Shown here: positions 11,101 to 21,607 of the stretch, one piece after another
Layout of the letters: each line of letters opens with the position of its first letter
How positions within the stretch are numbered: the first letter of the stretch is position 1
Origin: Forficula auricularia
Taxonomy: Eukaryota > Arthropoda > Insecta > Dermaptera > Forficulidae
DNA length: 64,000 nt
Assembly: GCA_024734495.1 (NCBI GenBank)
Contig: JALMQS010000331.1
Location: 98,086 to 162,085 of the forward strand
Direction: 5' to 3'
The notes under the pieces: model-generated
What the model was told of the DNA's origin: nothing
What the model saw: the letters and a program-made list of their open reading frames with translations, nothing else
The model's database searches: none
Made by a program: the position numbers and the translations under genes

Positions 11101-12884
11101 TCCCTGATCCATCGTTGAGCCGTCTTCACTCTTTCCCTTTTTTTTCATGTGGGGAATCACGTCCTGAAGTCTTGGAACCCTTTTTCTAAACACCCTGTAT
11201 ATAGTTACTTATTAAGCAATTTTTTAGCATTATATGTGAAGCTTCGCCGCTACCCATATCTATGCTCAACGAGGTTTTCCTGGCTTAAGCAAAATATTTA
11301 ATAGATATTATTTCGTTTGTTCTGACCAGAAAAAAACCCAATAATCTCTCCCTAAAGCCTTGTTTGCACGAAATACTCTATTTTCAAACATTCAATACCC
11401 AAACGCATTCACTAATTCGTTTATCGCTATGACTTCTAAAGATTTCAACTCTCATCCCACGTACATATGTCTCTCCGGTTAGAAATAGCCTTCAGTCTTT
11501 CAAGACCCTCATCCACAGATACCTTCAACTCCGACTCAATCCCTGAAATTTCTTTTCATGAAGCAAGAGTCCACCCCAGGGGTACAGTCCACCGACTTCA
11601 GAAGTTGAATCTTTTTGGTACAACATCTTCTTGCATCAATTTCATTGTAAAATTAATAATAATAACTCTTAAAGTAAAAAAGTATTACATACTTTAACTT
11701 CTCAACTTTTTAAAAATTCATGAGTCGAAACTGCGTCTCATTTAGTGAAAAATCCCCCTTTTTTTTACCACCGACATTATGGCTTGTAGTTTATCTTTAT
11801 AGAACAATTTCCATTTAACAAATGATTTAATTAATCTATATTTTTAGGTTGCAAATTTTTTACATACTTTAAAAGAATCCCTTAATCGAGTGTCTGGAAT
11901 AATTAGCTCATATGATTCAATAATGGAGCAAAGTATGTATTTTGGTCTAGCTTTCAGTCGAATTGGATTGGATTTCAGGCCCCAGCTTGCTCTAATCTTT
12001 GAAGAAAATATAACGGAATTTATGAAACAAACATTAAGGAGCGTTACAAAACAATTTGATTTAGACATGGACTCTTACGTTCTTCCTAAAAAAGAAATTG
12101 TATATAAAAATAATTCATCGATTATTTCGTCCAATCAAGAGAATATTAACCAAAATAATGTAAGTATTTATTTAATAAGTTTATTAATTATATCATTGTT
12201 AATGTTTTATCTCTGATTTTAATTTTATTGAAGTCACATCCGCCTGAAAATTTACTTCTCTTTCCACCTTTGGCAAATTTATTAAATGGAATAGTCGGTG
12301 CTTATAATGAGATTCGACAATGTGCTCCGATTTCAATTGCTACCAATGTAACTACTGCTCTAGAGCATACATTGAGTTCTTGTGTTTTCACTATCTTGGG
12401 ATTCTATCGAAGAGAACAGCAAGCTTTCACTCCAATTGAAAAAGCCAACGCTTTTAGCTTATGTGCAGCTTTTGCTTATGATTTGATTCCCCACATTCAA
12501 CTTGTGCATCAAACTTTATTTCCCCATGAAATGGTCAATTCTTTATTTAAAATCAATGGTAAACAAGTAAGTAAATTATGTATTTCGTTTCATATAATAT
12601 TTATTTATTTTATAAGGAATAAATTAAAGTTTGTGTCATTGAAATTTTAAAAGTATTTTTTTTAGAAGCGTTAGAAATAATAATCAAACAAATTTGCTGT
12701 TCAAAATTGAAGATAAAATCATTATTTTATTCCTTATAAAATAAAACCCTTGGTAAAATATTATTTTAATTTTATTTGTAATTTTTTTTAGACAATAACA
12801 AATTTGAATAGTACTGAAATATTAGATCCAATATCGCACCTTCTGCCGATTAAAATAAATAAAATAACAACCACGAATAATTAA
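5199..12884 (+). CDS. COG8: Conserved oligomeric Golgi complex subunit 8 (complete, 9 exons)
   Basis: COG8 is a lobe-B subunit of the COG tethering complex for intra-Golgi retrograde vesicles. Exons: 5199-5247, 5307-5378, 5445-5569, 7477-7752, 7817-8030, 10237-10397, 11848-12159, 12234-12566, 12792-12884; joined they give 544 codons plus stop with all phases consistent. Diagnostic stretches in order are [11 protein letters not shown]...[15 protein letters not shown] (exon 3), [20 protein letters not shown] (exon 4), [19 protein letters not shown] (exon 5), [19 protein letters not shown] (exon 6), [20 protein letters not shown] (exon 7) and [19 protein letters not shown] (exon 8). Seven introns are GT-AG. 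Intron 1 (5248-5306, 59 nt) ends in TTACAG but has no GT at its start. The ATG at 5199 is chosen because [13 protein letters not shown] matches the family N-terminus. Introns 3 and 5-6 carry LINE, SINE and MITE remnants. The protein is shorter than vertebrate COG8, with a brief C-terminus. Function by family knowledge; intron 1 splicing is inferred. Confidence 0.93.
5248..5306 (+). other. COG8 intron 1: non-canonical 59-nt intron bounded by direct repeats
   Basis: GATAATTTAA occurs at 5247-5256 and again at 5306-5315. Removing one repeat plus the DNA between them joins the family N-terminus to exon 2 in frame (DIDNLKDNF). The 3' end is a good acceptor (pyrimidine-rich, TTACAG), but no GT exists anywhere between the ATG and exon 2. 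Left in place, the 59 bp would shift the frame. Confidence 0.7.
5590..5720. repeat. Fragment of palindromic element G
   Basis: Contains GAGGAAATCAATGACAGTGT and CTTGATGCAAATAAACATAT, the left end of the element found complete at 18319-18837. It lies in COG8 intron 3. Confidence 0.6.
5946..6662 (+). mobile_element. Jockey/CR1-like LINE, 3' fragment
   Basis: The C-terminal part of a non-LTR reverse transcriptase in two frames. 5946-6191 contains [20 protein letters not shown]; 6318-6533 contains [21 protein letters not shown] stop at the end of the first block and the frame change show it is dead. It runs to an A-rich tail near 6655-6667. Related pieces occur at 8.69, 10.4-11.6, 14.3-15.5 and 39.7 kb. 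It sits in COG8 intron 3, sense to the gene. Confidence 0.85.
6754..6858. repeat. Palindromic MITE
   Basis: ATTAGGTTGGAGTTGGTGGT at the left is mirrored as CACCACCATCTCCAACCTAA at the right around a short A/T-rich loop. The GTGTTTCAC motif links it to the GTTTCACCT-ended repeats near 27.4, 29.7, 36.2 and 47.5 kb. Confidence 0.75.
7337..7363. repeat. (TA)n microsatellite
   Basis: Uninterrupted AT dinucleotide run in COG8 intron 3. Similar runs occur at 21175-21196, 31062-31085, 42962-42988 and 50749-50788. Confidence 0.95.
8330..8365 (-). repeat. Degenerate hammerhead-like motif
   Basis: On the minus strand GTGAAGA, an extra T, a GGGC/GCCC stem, then GAAAT. The first base of the CTGANGA box is changed (G for C) and the 3' part is AT-repeat, so it would not be expected to cleave. 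Confidence 0.35.
8392..8615. repeat. Inverted-repeat element (MITE-like)
   Basis: AGTAAGAATCTTCAT at 8411 and TGACCTTCCGCC are mirrored at 8472-8500 (GGCGGAAGGTCA, ATGAAGATTCT). An outer pair near 8392 and 8590-8612 shares AGTAAAA/AGTAAGAAC motifs. It lies in COG8 intron 5. Confidence 0.55.
8691..8830 (+). mobile_element. LINE C-terminal fragment
   Basis: Translates as [20 protein letters not shown], matching the [17 protein letters not shown] region of the LINE at 5946-6662. It is a short remnant in COG8 intron 5. Confidence 0.6.
9480..9890 (+). repeat. tRNA-derived SINE interrupted by a MITE
   Basis: After the MITE at 9564-9770 the sequence resumes with TTAGGTTCGATTCCTGAAG, an RNA polymerase III B-box as in tRNAs. 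The left half ends TCTTTGGCACTTA. Related SINEs lie at 29.2 (-), 30.4 (+) and 38.05 (+) kb. No intact tRNA can be drawn. Confidence 0.6.
9564..9770. mobile_element. Near-perfect palindromic MITE with TTA duplication (PIF/Harbinger-like)
   Basis: The terminal inverted repeat GGGCCGGTTGTATGTCGC extends about 90 bp on each side of a short centre. The duplicated TTA at 9561-9563 and 9771-9773 is the target size and sequence typical of PIF/Harbinger elements. No coding capacity. Confidence 0.8.
10440..11660 (+). mobile_element. Degenerate Jockey/CR1-like LINE
   Basis: The region at 10500-10620 reads as a decayed RT core ([18 protein letters not shown], then [10 protein letters not shown] in place of YADD). 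10990-11600 reads as the C-terminal domain ([16 protein letters not shown] and FANSF-type motifs in broken frames). Part of a CACCCTGTATA-ended MITE interrupts it near 11200. It lies in COG8 intron 6. Confidence 0.7.
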
Positions 12885-13940
12885 TATATTAATTGATATA
12901 TAAATTGATAAAATTTGATAAATATTTATTAATTATTTTTAAAAAGATTTCACCAATTTTGTAATGTAAAATATTAGTATACAAAATAGTTTTTTGTAAA
13001 TTTTACAAATTATCATATACATAAGAATTTTATTTAATTATACTTTATACAATAAATTTATATAATTATATTTATTCCCTTTATAACCTTATCCATTTAA
13101 ATTCACTCCTTGGATTATTATATATATAAACATCCGTAGGTTTGGCAACCAGCGGCCCAAGATTCAGAGGACAGAGGAAATTTATTTTCATATTATTAGT
13201 ATTTAATTGAAATTATTTATTATTTTATTATGTTATTATAAAATCACAAGAGGTTGTGAATTTACTATTAATTGAAATTGATTAAATCAGTTCGCTTTCT
13301 TTCTTATAATCGAGAGAAGCTTTTCTCAAGACAGTCGGTAGGGAAATCTCATATATTGAATTTTAAGGATTATTTTTCTGATTATTATAAATTCACAAAA
13401 AATTTATATTATAAATATACGACTACAGCACTGGTACTGGCGCAAGGGCTCGCTCCAGGGGCTCAGGACTACAAAAACAATTATTATATTAGTATAGTAT
13501 CGAATAAATAATTCTATTATTAAATAACATAATGTCTTAGGGGAATGTCATTCAAAAAGAAAACTAAGGATTTTAAAGCTTCAATTTATATGATACTATT
13601 GATTGTTTTATTTTCAGATGAGTAGTATTCACTGGTAAAAGGGGCATGTTATTATACCAAACTTTTTGACTTTAATATTATAATATCTTTTGATTTGTAT
13701 TTGGCTTCCTTGCAATGCCTTAGCTCATAAGGAAGAAGTTCATTCTATCCGCGTTTTTTTTTTAGTAATTTTTCTTTATAAGATTCTAATGAAAGAATCG
13801 CTCATCCTGAGCATTTATTAAATAATTAAAAAGTTAAAATTTATTTACCCTAGCCTATTCTAAAACGGTACTACACTGAAACCTTTGTATGTTTTTTGTT
13901 AGTCTATCTTTATTCTAATTTAAATAGAGACAATTTTTGT
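12885..13940. other. COG8 3' flank
   Basis: AT-rich 3' region with a possible AATAAA poly(A) signal at 13051. ORF 13272-13511 has no family features and is not called. Nothing else recognised. Confidence 0.4.
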
Positions 13941-13984
13941 ATAATTAACAAATAATAAATCTGAAAAATTTGGGAAGCGCTGCT

Positions 13985-14200
13985 GGGTCGTGCAATATTG
14001 TAAATAGTTTTGCCCATAGCCCCCCCCCCCCAAGCAGGGGGTACAAGTGCACCTGTGGGTCCCGGGCCCCACAGGGGTCCGCTACCCAGATGTGATATGT
14101 TTTTTTAAGGGGACATGTTAGAAAAAAGTGCGTAGGGTGACCAACTTTTCCCACTTAATAAAAAACATACTTTTTCCATAATAAGGGGCCCGGTTCAGAT
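13985..14200. repeat. GC-rich repeat fragment with C-run
   Basis: Contains an 11-C run, GGTCCCGGGCCCC and GCCCCACAGG in otherwise AT-rich DNA. It resembles element ends near 27.2 and 28.25 kb. Origin not identified. Confidence 0.4.
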
Positions 14201-14329
14201 TTAGCCCTGCTCCGAAATCTGATGCGGAGCCATGCAATCAGATAATAATTTTGTTTCCTAGTGAGAATTTGAGTGGTTTTTTTTTTTTTTGTTTTTTATA
14301 ATGATATAATGAAAGTTAGACTCAAAAAG

Positions 14330-15540
14330 ATACAACCTCTGATGTCCCTGGTGGACTCTTGCATCCTGAAAATAAGAAGAGATTTAGGGATTGGGTCGGA
14401 GTTGAAGGTATCTCTAGATGGGGGTCTTGAAAGACTGAAGGTTATATGTTGCTGGGAAGTCCGTTAGTGGAAGAGAGTTCCAGTCTCTAGAAGTCATGGG
14501 GACAAATTTATTTATTTATTTATTTATTTTGAACGGAACAATTCCTTTTACATATTTACAAGCATATATTTACATAAATTACAAGAATACATTATTATAT
14601 AAGAATACAAATCATACAATCAGACTCAACCAAACATCAGCAAAGTCTATCTACTCAGCATCAGTCTCCTAACACTACCAAATGAACAATTGTGAACGTC
14701 AACGCCAATGAACACCCCATTACATATGTTCATCATTCGGTTTAGGGGAAGCCATCATATAGTTTGATCTCGAAGAATAATAAAACATGTCTTGCGATCT
14801 CAAACTGACGACATGGAACATTTATTTTTAGTTAGGATAGTAGGAAACTGCTATCTATCTGGCTGTTTAGTAATTTATAAACAAAGGACACATCAAAAAA
14901 TTCACGTCTCCTATCAAGGTCAGGAAGATTAAATTGAGTTTGCAAGGAGACATTTGAAGAGGTATCATTACTAGGATAAAGAGTTTAGCAGATAGTTCAC
15001 GAAGAAATTTATTCTGTACAGATTGGAGAAGTTTTTTTCTACGGAGTAAAAAGGACTCCATACTTCAGTGGCATACTCAACAATTGGAGTGAGTTAGCGA
15101 ATGCGTTTGTTCGGTTAGTATCTAATTTAAGCGCGTAAGGGTGATGAATCTTAGAAAATCGTGTATTTTGCGCAAATGAAGCCCTTGGAGGGATTATTGA
15201 TTTTATCCCGTCGAGAACAAAAGCCATGTTAATATCTATAAAAAAAAGAAAGGGCGGAGACAGATCTACGATGGGCTAGGAGTCGAGAGAGTATCAGTTA
15301 ATGCAGGGAGACCATATTGGCATTTAAAAAGGTCATTAATATAGATAATATAGAGCGTAGGAGAAATGACTGAGCCCTGAGGAACTCTAGCATTAATATA
15401 GAAGGACGAGGATGATATTTTATCAACCTCGACTTTAATAGTGCGGTTTGAGAGAAAACTTTCAAGCCACTTGCAGAGGCCAAATGCAAGTAATTTGGCA
15501 ATGAACCTAAGCCATTATTGTCTATCATGGATTAATTTGT
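14330..15540 (-). mobile_element. Degenerate Jockey/CR1-like LINE (minus)
   Basis: On the minus strand 15528-15298 covers the RT region (out-of-frame remains of a PQGS / YINDLF core). 15227-15039 contains IIPPRASFAQNTRFSKIHHP. 14470-14330 holds the 3' end around a decayed SRDWNSLP motif. About 350 bp between 14500 and 14860 look like another LINE 3' end with a TTTA microsatellite. Multiple frameshifts. Confidence 0.7.
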
Positions 15541-15712
15541 TAGATTCTAAAAATGGTAGCAGGATTTGTTCATTAATTAACTTTTTCATGATTTTAGAAA
15601 GAACCGATTTTGATGTTGCTCTATTAAAAATAAAGGTTAAAATAAAAAATATATATTTCAATATTCTTGATTATTAATATTTTTATGTAACATATATTTT
15701 TACTTTACCATA

Positions 15713-16380
15713 CAGGGTATGGTCAAGTATTGTAATCGTGCATGAAAAAAGTGGGTTTTTTTTCATTCTTTTTTTCGAAATATCTCAAAAACGGTAGGAA
15801 GTATTTTGATTAAAAAAATTGACCGAAACCATGGCATTTCGGTCTACAAAAAAGCTCTAATAAGTGAACATAAGAAAAAATTATATTTTTCGAGATAACA
15901 ATTGTTTTGTCAAAATGTCTGTTAGTTAGTCTGGTTGTCTGTTAGTCTGTCTGGTTGTCCGTTAGTTAGGCTGTGCGTTACAAAATTTTTGTGGACGAGC
16001 TAGGTCAAAAACTAGTGGGAATATCGAAACCAAATATCACACGTAGTTTTGGTCCATTGAGATTAAGAGCTGATTAGATTTTGGTGCATTTCGACCCAAA
16101 ATTAAGGGGGGTGGAGGGGGGTTAAAAATTAAAAATCCGGGCCATTAGAGCAAACTCAACCAAATTTTGGATACATAATCAGTGGACCCCCAAAAGTCTA
16201 AAAATGCAAAAACTTACTTCCCAAAATGGGGGGGGGGGTGCAAAAAATGAAAATCTTGACCATTTACCAAACTCAACCAAATTTTGTATACATAATCAGT
16301 GGGACCCCAGAAATCTAAAAATGCAAAAACTACCCCCCCCTTCTACAATGATTATAAATAATTTTAGGGGCCAGGTTGTA
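15713..16380. repeat. CAGGGTATGGTCAAG-ended MITE with an internal tandem repeat
   Basis: The left end CAGGGTATGGTCAAGTATTG recurs inverted at 27515-27597, sharing also the CGAAATATCTCAAAA inner part. Inside, 16125-16340 is a two-copy tandem of about 120 bp (ACTCAACCAAATTTTG, ATACATAATCAGTGG and CTAAAAATGCAAAAAC in each). The right end is unclear. Confidence 0.6.
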
Positions 16381-16945
16381 TGGTAAAGTCAAGTGGATGC
16401 CCACATCAGAACACGTCAGCTTATTATTCTTCCATTCAATCCATATAATTAAAAGAACTTGCTTTATTTATGATTTTTTTTTTTTTTTTTTTTTTATTTT
16501 ATTAATAGGTGTATTACTTATGTTGGTGATGTTAGCCCGAAACATACATTAATAAAAATTGCGTTACTCAGTAATTTTTTGCTTTAGTTAAAATTTAATT
16601 ATATATTGATATTATTTTTAATTTTAAATTCCGATTAAAAAAGTCGAAGAATTCATATTCAAATTGAATAGGAACACGGAATAGGAAATGTGTCGTCATT
16701 GAGCCCAGAGTCCCTCGCAAACCGCCGAGTGTCATCTCTATTCTTTTATCTATGGTCAATTAAGATTATTGATTTGCTTATTTTCTTGTTCAAATCAACC
16801 AAATATATATTATCTAGCTGTCTGACACTTTGCTTAGCTGTCTCGATGAAACTTTTACTAACCACTTCTTGCGTTTCCTCTTTTTAAAAGTATAGTTTTA
16901 TTTTTTTCTAATTCCGCCTGCTTTGTTTATACAACACCCTTTAAA
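16381..16945. other. Upstream region of the exonuclease-fold gene
   Basis: AT-rich with a 19-T run near 16477. The ORF at 16690-16887 has no family features. No promoter motif is firm enough to call. Confidence 0.3.
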
Positions 16946-19900
16946 ATGTACCATAAAGTTCTGATCGAAACACCTTATGCTGTTTACGATGGAGAAACTC
17001 ACGAAAAAGAAGAAAACCAAATGACAATTTGGAACTACCAGCCATTGTTGGGCACTACAGGACTAACGGATGGTCGAATTTATATATTACGTTTGGATGA
17101 GGTCAGGAGGGTCTATCGATTTGAATTGACAGAACCCGATTTGAAACTCGAGTTGAAACTGGAACCTCGCCCTGTCAATGTGCCATATTCGCTCGTGATC
17201 ACGGAACCTGATTTTACTCAGAGAATTCGAACAACCCGACTCTCGTTCGGTGAGTATCAAAACATTATTGATAGATTGGCGGCGCAGAAGTTGAACCAGC
17301 CGATGAATATGTCATGCATCAGACAGCTCGCCGTCCATTACGATGTGACGGACGGAGAGCTAAAGAAAATTAGCATTGACAATGGGTTCGAAATCGTCTC
17401 TTACGTCGGCTCTGGCATCGATATGACGTTCATTAAGCGCATATTCGAGGACGACTCGCTTAACAAGATCGTATACAACAGCCAAGCGCTCAAGTCGGGC
17501 TTGAAAAATGTCAAATTCGTCAACGTTTTTGATGTGTTGATGGTCCATCGGTTGAACATGAGTCGGCAGGGCGAATATCCCAGGGACGTGTCTGTCGTCG
17601 AACTCTGTCAAGAGCTCCTCGAACTTCCTGCGCTCTTCTTCGTGCCAAGCAATGTGGTCGCTTTTCTGTTCTCCGTCTTCTATCGCCAGGAACCATTTTT
17701 AAACGAAACAGACCAAGAAGATGCCGAGGATTTGGAAACGAGCGAATCTGAGGACGACTCCGATTATTCCACTGGAGTTGTTGTTGCCACCGGTAATGAT
17801 TCATAACCATTTATAGTACTTATAATGTCTGGTCTATACTATATTAATTTGTGTCCTCCTTTTCATTGTAAAATGTTGGTCACCTTAGTATTACTTGTGC
17901 TTAATTATTTTTTAGTTTCCAGAGACTTTGATTTTTTTGAAAGATATAATTTATTAATCGTATGTTTCCTATATTTGATTCAATCGCGAATCAAATGTAG
18001 GAGATTTTTGTCAAATATTAAGTGAAAATAATATCTGAACTTATATATTTCTAACTTGAAATAATGAAGTTAAATAAATTTATAATTTTCTCATTAATAT
18101 TTCAAAGAATAATCAACATATTAACGAGAATTGTTTTGATCACGCTTTTTAACAAGATATATATCGCGAGACTACTTCTGGTTGAAGCTATTGGAGTCTA
18201 CTGAGTCTTAAGTCTGGACCAAGAGAATGAAAAAGATATGATCCATTTAGCTATAATCCAACGTCATTATTGCGTTTAGCCCGCATGACACTTGGATGGA
18301 TCACCAAATGAATTTGAATCACTAAAGAGAAACAAAGGAATTGTCCCGCTTGATGCAAATAGCATACACATATATATATATCGAGATGATATATCTGTAT
18401 ATATATTATTTATTTGTTTGAGACTATAGTTTCGAAGACTTTGGTCTTCATCATCAGTCTTTCTTCAATTATAAATGTTTTTCATGGAGTCAATATCATA
18501 TGGATATTGAAAACTTGGTGTTCCTTCATCACTGCTGATCGGCTAGGAACAGATTATTAGTTCCTAGCCGACCAGCAGTGACGAAGGAATACCAAGTTTT
18601 CAATATCCATATGATATTGACTCCATGAAAAACATTTATAATTGAAGAAAGACTGATGATGAAGACCAAGTCTTCGAAACTATAGTCTCAAACAAATAAA
18701 TAATATATATACAGATATATCATCTCGATATATATGTGTGTGTTATGTTTATTTGCATCAAGCAGAGGACAACCTCTTTGTTTCTCTTTGTGAATCAACA
18801 ACTCTGCTATTCTCGGCAAAACAAAAACTTTTCAATTAAATGAATTTGAAATCTAAGATTATTCTTTAATATATTAATGAGAAAATTATTAATTTATTTA
18901 ACTTCATTATTTCAAGTTAGAAATATATAAGTTCAGATATTATTTTCACTTAATATTTGACAAACACCTACATTTGATTCGCGATTGAATCAAATATAGG
19001 AAACCTACGATTAATTAATGGCAAGCACCTAACATACGTGCTAACAGATCGGGCGCTCTGAACTGGGAAGATTGAATATATAACATCTCAGATTTCAAAT
19101 TCATTTGGTGATCCATCCAAGTGTCATGCGGGCTAAACGCAATAATGACGTTGGATTATAGCTAAATGGATCATATCTTTTTCATTCTCTCTTGGTCCAG
19201 ACTTAAGACTCAGCAGACTCCAATAGCTTCAACCAGCAGTAGTCTCGCGATATATATCTTGTTTAAAAAGCGTGATCAAAACAATTCTCGTTAATATGTT
19301 GATTATTCTTTAATATATTAATGAGAAAATTATAAATTTATATAATTTATTGAAAAAAATTTTTACTATTTTTTTTTTTATTTTCAGTTATTATTTACTC
19401 TTACTCACCTAAGTGATATAACGTACAAATTATATCTTGAGAGAAATTACTGAGGTTGTACTCTGCATGATGTAAAAAACATATATTATCATTAATTATA
19501 CATATAAGTGCAAGTGGATAAATATATATTGAATCAAATTTTATTGATTGTGAGTACATATATAAAAATAAATCCAAATCTTTTATAATAAACTATCTTC
19601 GAACTTTATCGGATACCAAAGGTTTCAAAGATTATACTTTTCTTTATCTATGTAAATTTTAACAAAGATGAAAAAAAGAGTTGATTTAAGAAAGGAATAT
19701 AAAGCAACTATTTTTTCAGATTTGTTAAAATTTACATAGATAAAGGAGAATTTCTTATGATACCTTTGGTACCTATCTAATAAACGTTCGAAAATAGTTT
19801 TTATAAAAGATTTGGATTTATTTATATACTCACAATCGATAAAATTTGTTCAATGTACTAGGTGTATAAGTTTAAATCCGCGGTTTTTTAGTCAAAAAAA

Positions 19901-21576
19901 CACATGTTTTTTCATAGAAAACAAAAACAAATTTATTCAAAGTACTGGCCCTCACTAGCTACACATTTTTGCCATCTCTCGTGCAATTTGTGGATACCAC
20001 GCCAAAAAAATTCCTTCTCTTTTGAGGCAAACCACTCATCAAGCCATTTTCGGACCTCTTCGGAAAAATCGAAGTTCTGTTCAGCGAGCGCGTGGCCCAT
20101 CGACGAAAAAAGGTGGTAATCAGAAGGGGCCAGGTCTTATGAATAAGCGGCATGGGGTACCACCTCCCAGTTGAGTCTCTCCAAGTAGTTTCGAACTATT
20201 GTTCACGTGTTTGATGGCGCGTTGTCGTGGATCAAAATGAGCTTGTCATGTCTTTGCTGATAATGCGGTCTTTTTTCACGTAGAGCACGGTGCAATTTGA
20301 TCAGTTGTTGGTGGTAGCGGGTGGCATTGACAGTTTCACCAGGTTTCAACAACTCATAGTAGACGATACCCTGCTGATCCCACCAAACGCACAGCATCGT
20401 CTTCCGTCCGAAGCGATTTGGTCTTGGGGAAGATGTTGATGGTTGGCCGGGATCAACCCACGATTTCTTGCGTTTAGGATTCTCAAAATATATCCACTTT
20501 TCATCCCCAGTCACAATCCGATGCAGGAACGACTTTTTTTTGTCTGGCGAGCAAGATTTCATATGTGGTTTGCGTCGCTCCATCTGCCTATCGTTCAATT
20601 CATGCGGCACCCATTTTCCGATCTTTTGAACCTTTCCCATGGCACGTAGATGCATGGAAATGGCTGGTTGATTAATACTCAATTGCTCTGCAAGCATTTT
20701 TTGAGATTAGGCCCAAAAGGGACTGCAATTGATGGTCCTCAACGTTCCTGAGTCGATTTTCACGCTTCTTGTCGCTCAGGTCAAAATTGACGTCTTCGAA
20801 CCGATGAAACCAATCTCTGCACGTTGTTTCCGATAATGCCCTGTCGTCATAGGCCACCACAAGCTTGCTTTCGATCAGATTCGGTAACCGATTTTTTCAA
20901 ATTAAAGCAGGAAAGCAGAGCTTCCCGCATATGCTTTTTTTTTGACAAGAAACTAGACATGATTACCAAAGGAAAAATGTATGTTGTATGAAATTGCTGT
21001 TGATGTGCATTGATTAATGTTCACAAATATCAAACGGATAAAAAGAGGTTGTTATAACCTGTCGATAAATTACCATCTATGAGCGATCCACGGTTTTAAA
21101 CTTATACACCTCTGTTTGTTTTGTTATTGGATACAATCTAAAAACTTATTTTACTGAATACGTTTACACTTATATATATATATATATATATATATAGGGT
21201 GTCTGAGACGAAACACCCTTTTCTGTGACCCCTCAAATATTTTTCGTGACCCCCACTTTGAGAATTACTAGTAGAGGACAACCTCATTGATTCTACCCTA
21301 AGAATCAACAACTCTGCTTCTCTCCTCTTGGCAATATAATAATTTCCTTAAATATTTATATATTTGATATTATCTAATGTTTATTACAAAAATGTTTGTT
21401 TTGTTATTGGATACAATCCAAAACTTATTTTACTGAATAGCGTTTACACTTAAATCAGATATAACACATTCTTTAAAATTCAAAAAACAATTTTTTGAAG
21501 GGATGGTGGCAATAAATAATTTTGCTCCGTACTATAACTACGAGTCAGGGTCCTTAACTTTGGACCCCTACTTTTT

Positions 21577-21607
<31 letters not shown>

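Larger units (their letters stand above)
18319..18837 (+). mobile_element. Palindromic hammerhead-bearing element G with 13-bp duplication
   Basis: A near-perfect hairpin from about 18319 to 18797, followed by an asymmetric ~40-bp tail (CAACAACTCTGCTATTCTCG... to TTTTCAATT). It is flanked by AAATGAATTTGAA at 18306-18318 and 18838-18850. The related segment at 19094-19106 (inverted) carries the same site without the insertion. Each arm holds a hammerhead-like core. No coding capacity. Short, partial or rearranged copies with the same ends lie at 5.6, 22.4-23.3, 35.0 and 49.3 kb. Confidence 0.8.
17945..19340. repeat. Nested inverted repeats (family X) in the exonuclease-gene intron
   Basis: Segment 17945-18110 recurs inverted at 18870-19030, and segment 18110-18330 recurs inverted at 19080-19340. 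The order is A-B...A'-B' rather than a simple palindrome, which points to duplication or nested insertion. A self-complementary motif (GATTCAATCGCGAATC type) appears at about 17970, 18975 and, as a third copy, 23680. A related partial copy lies at 23.69-24.37 kb. Confidence 0.75.

Noticed and set aside
16125..16340. CRISPR-like repeat array
   Set aside because: Only two ~120-bp tandem units without spacers, inside a MITE in a eukaryotic genome.
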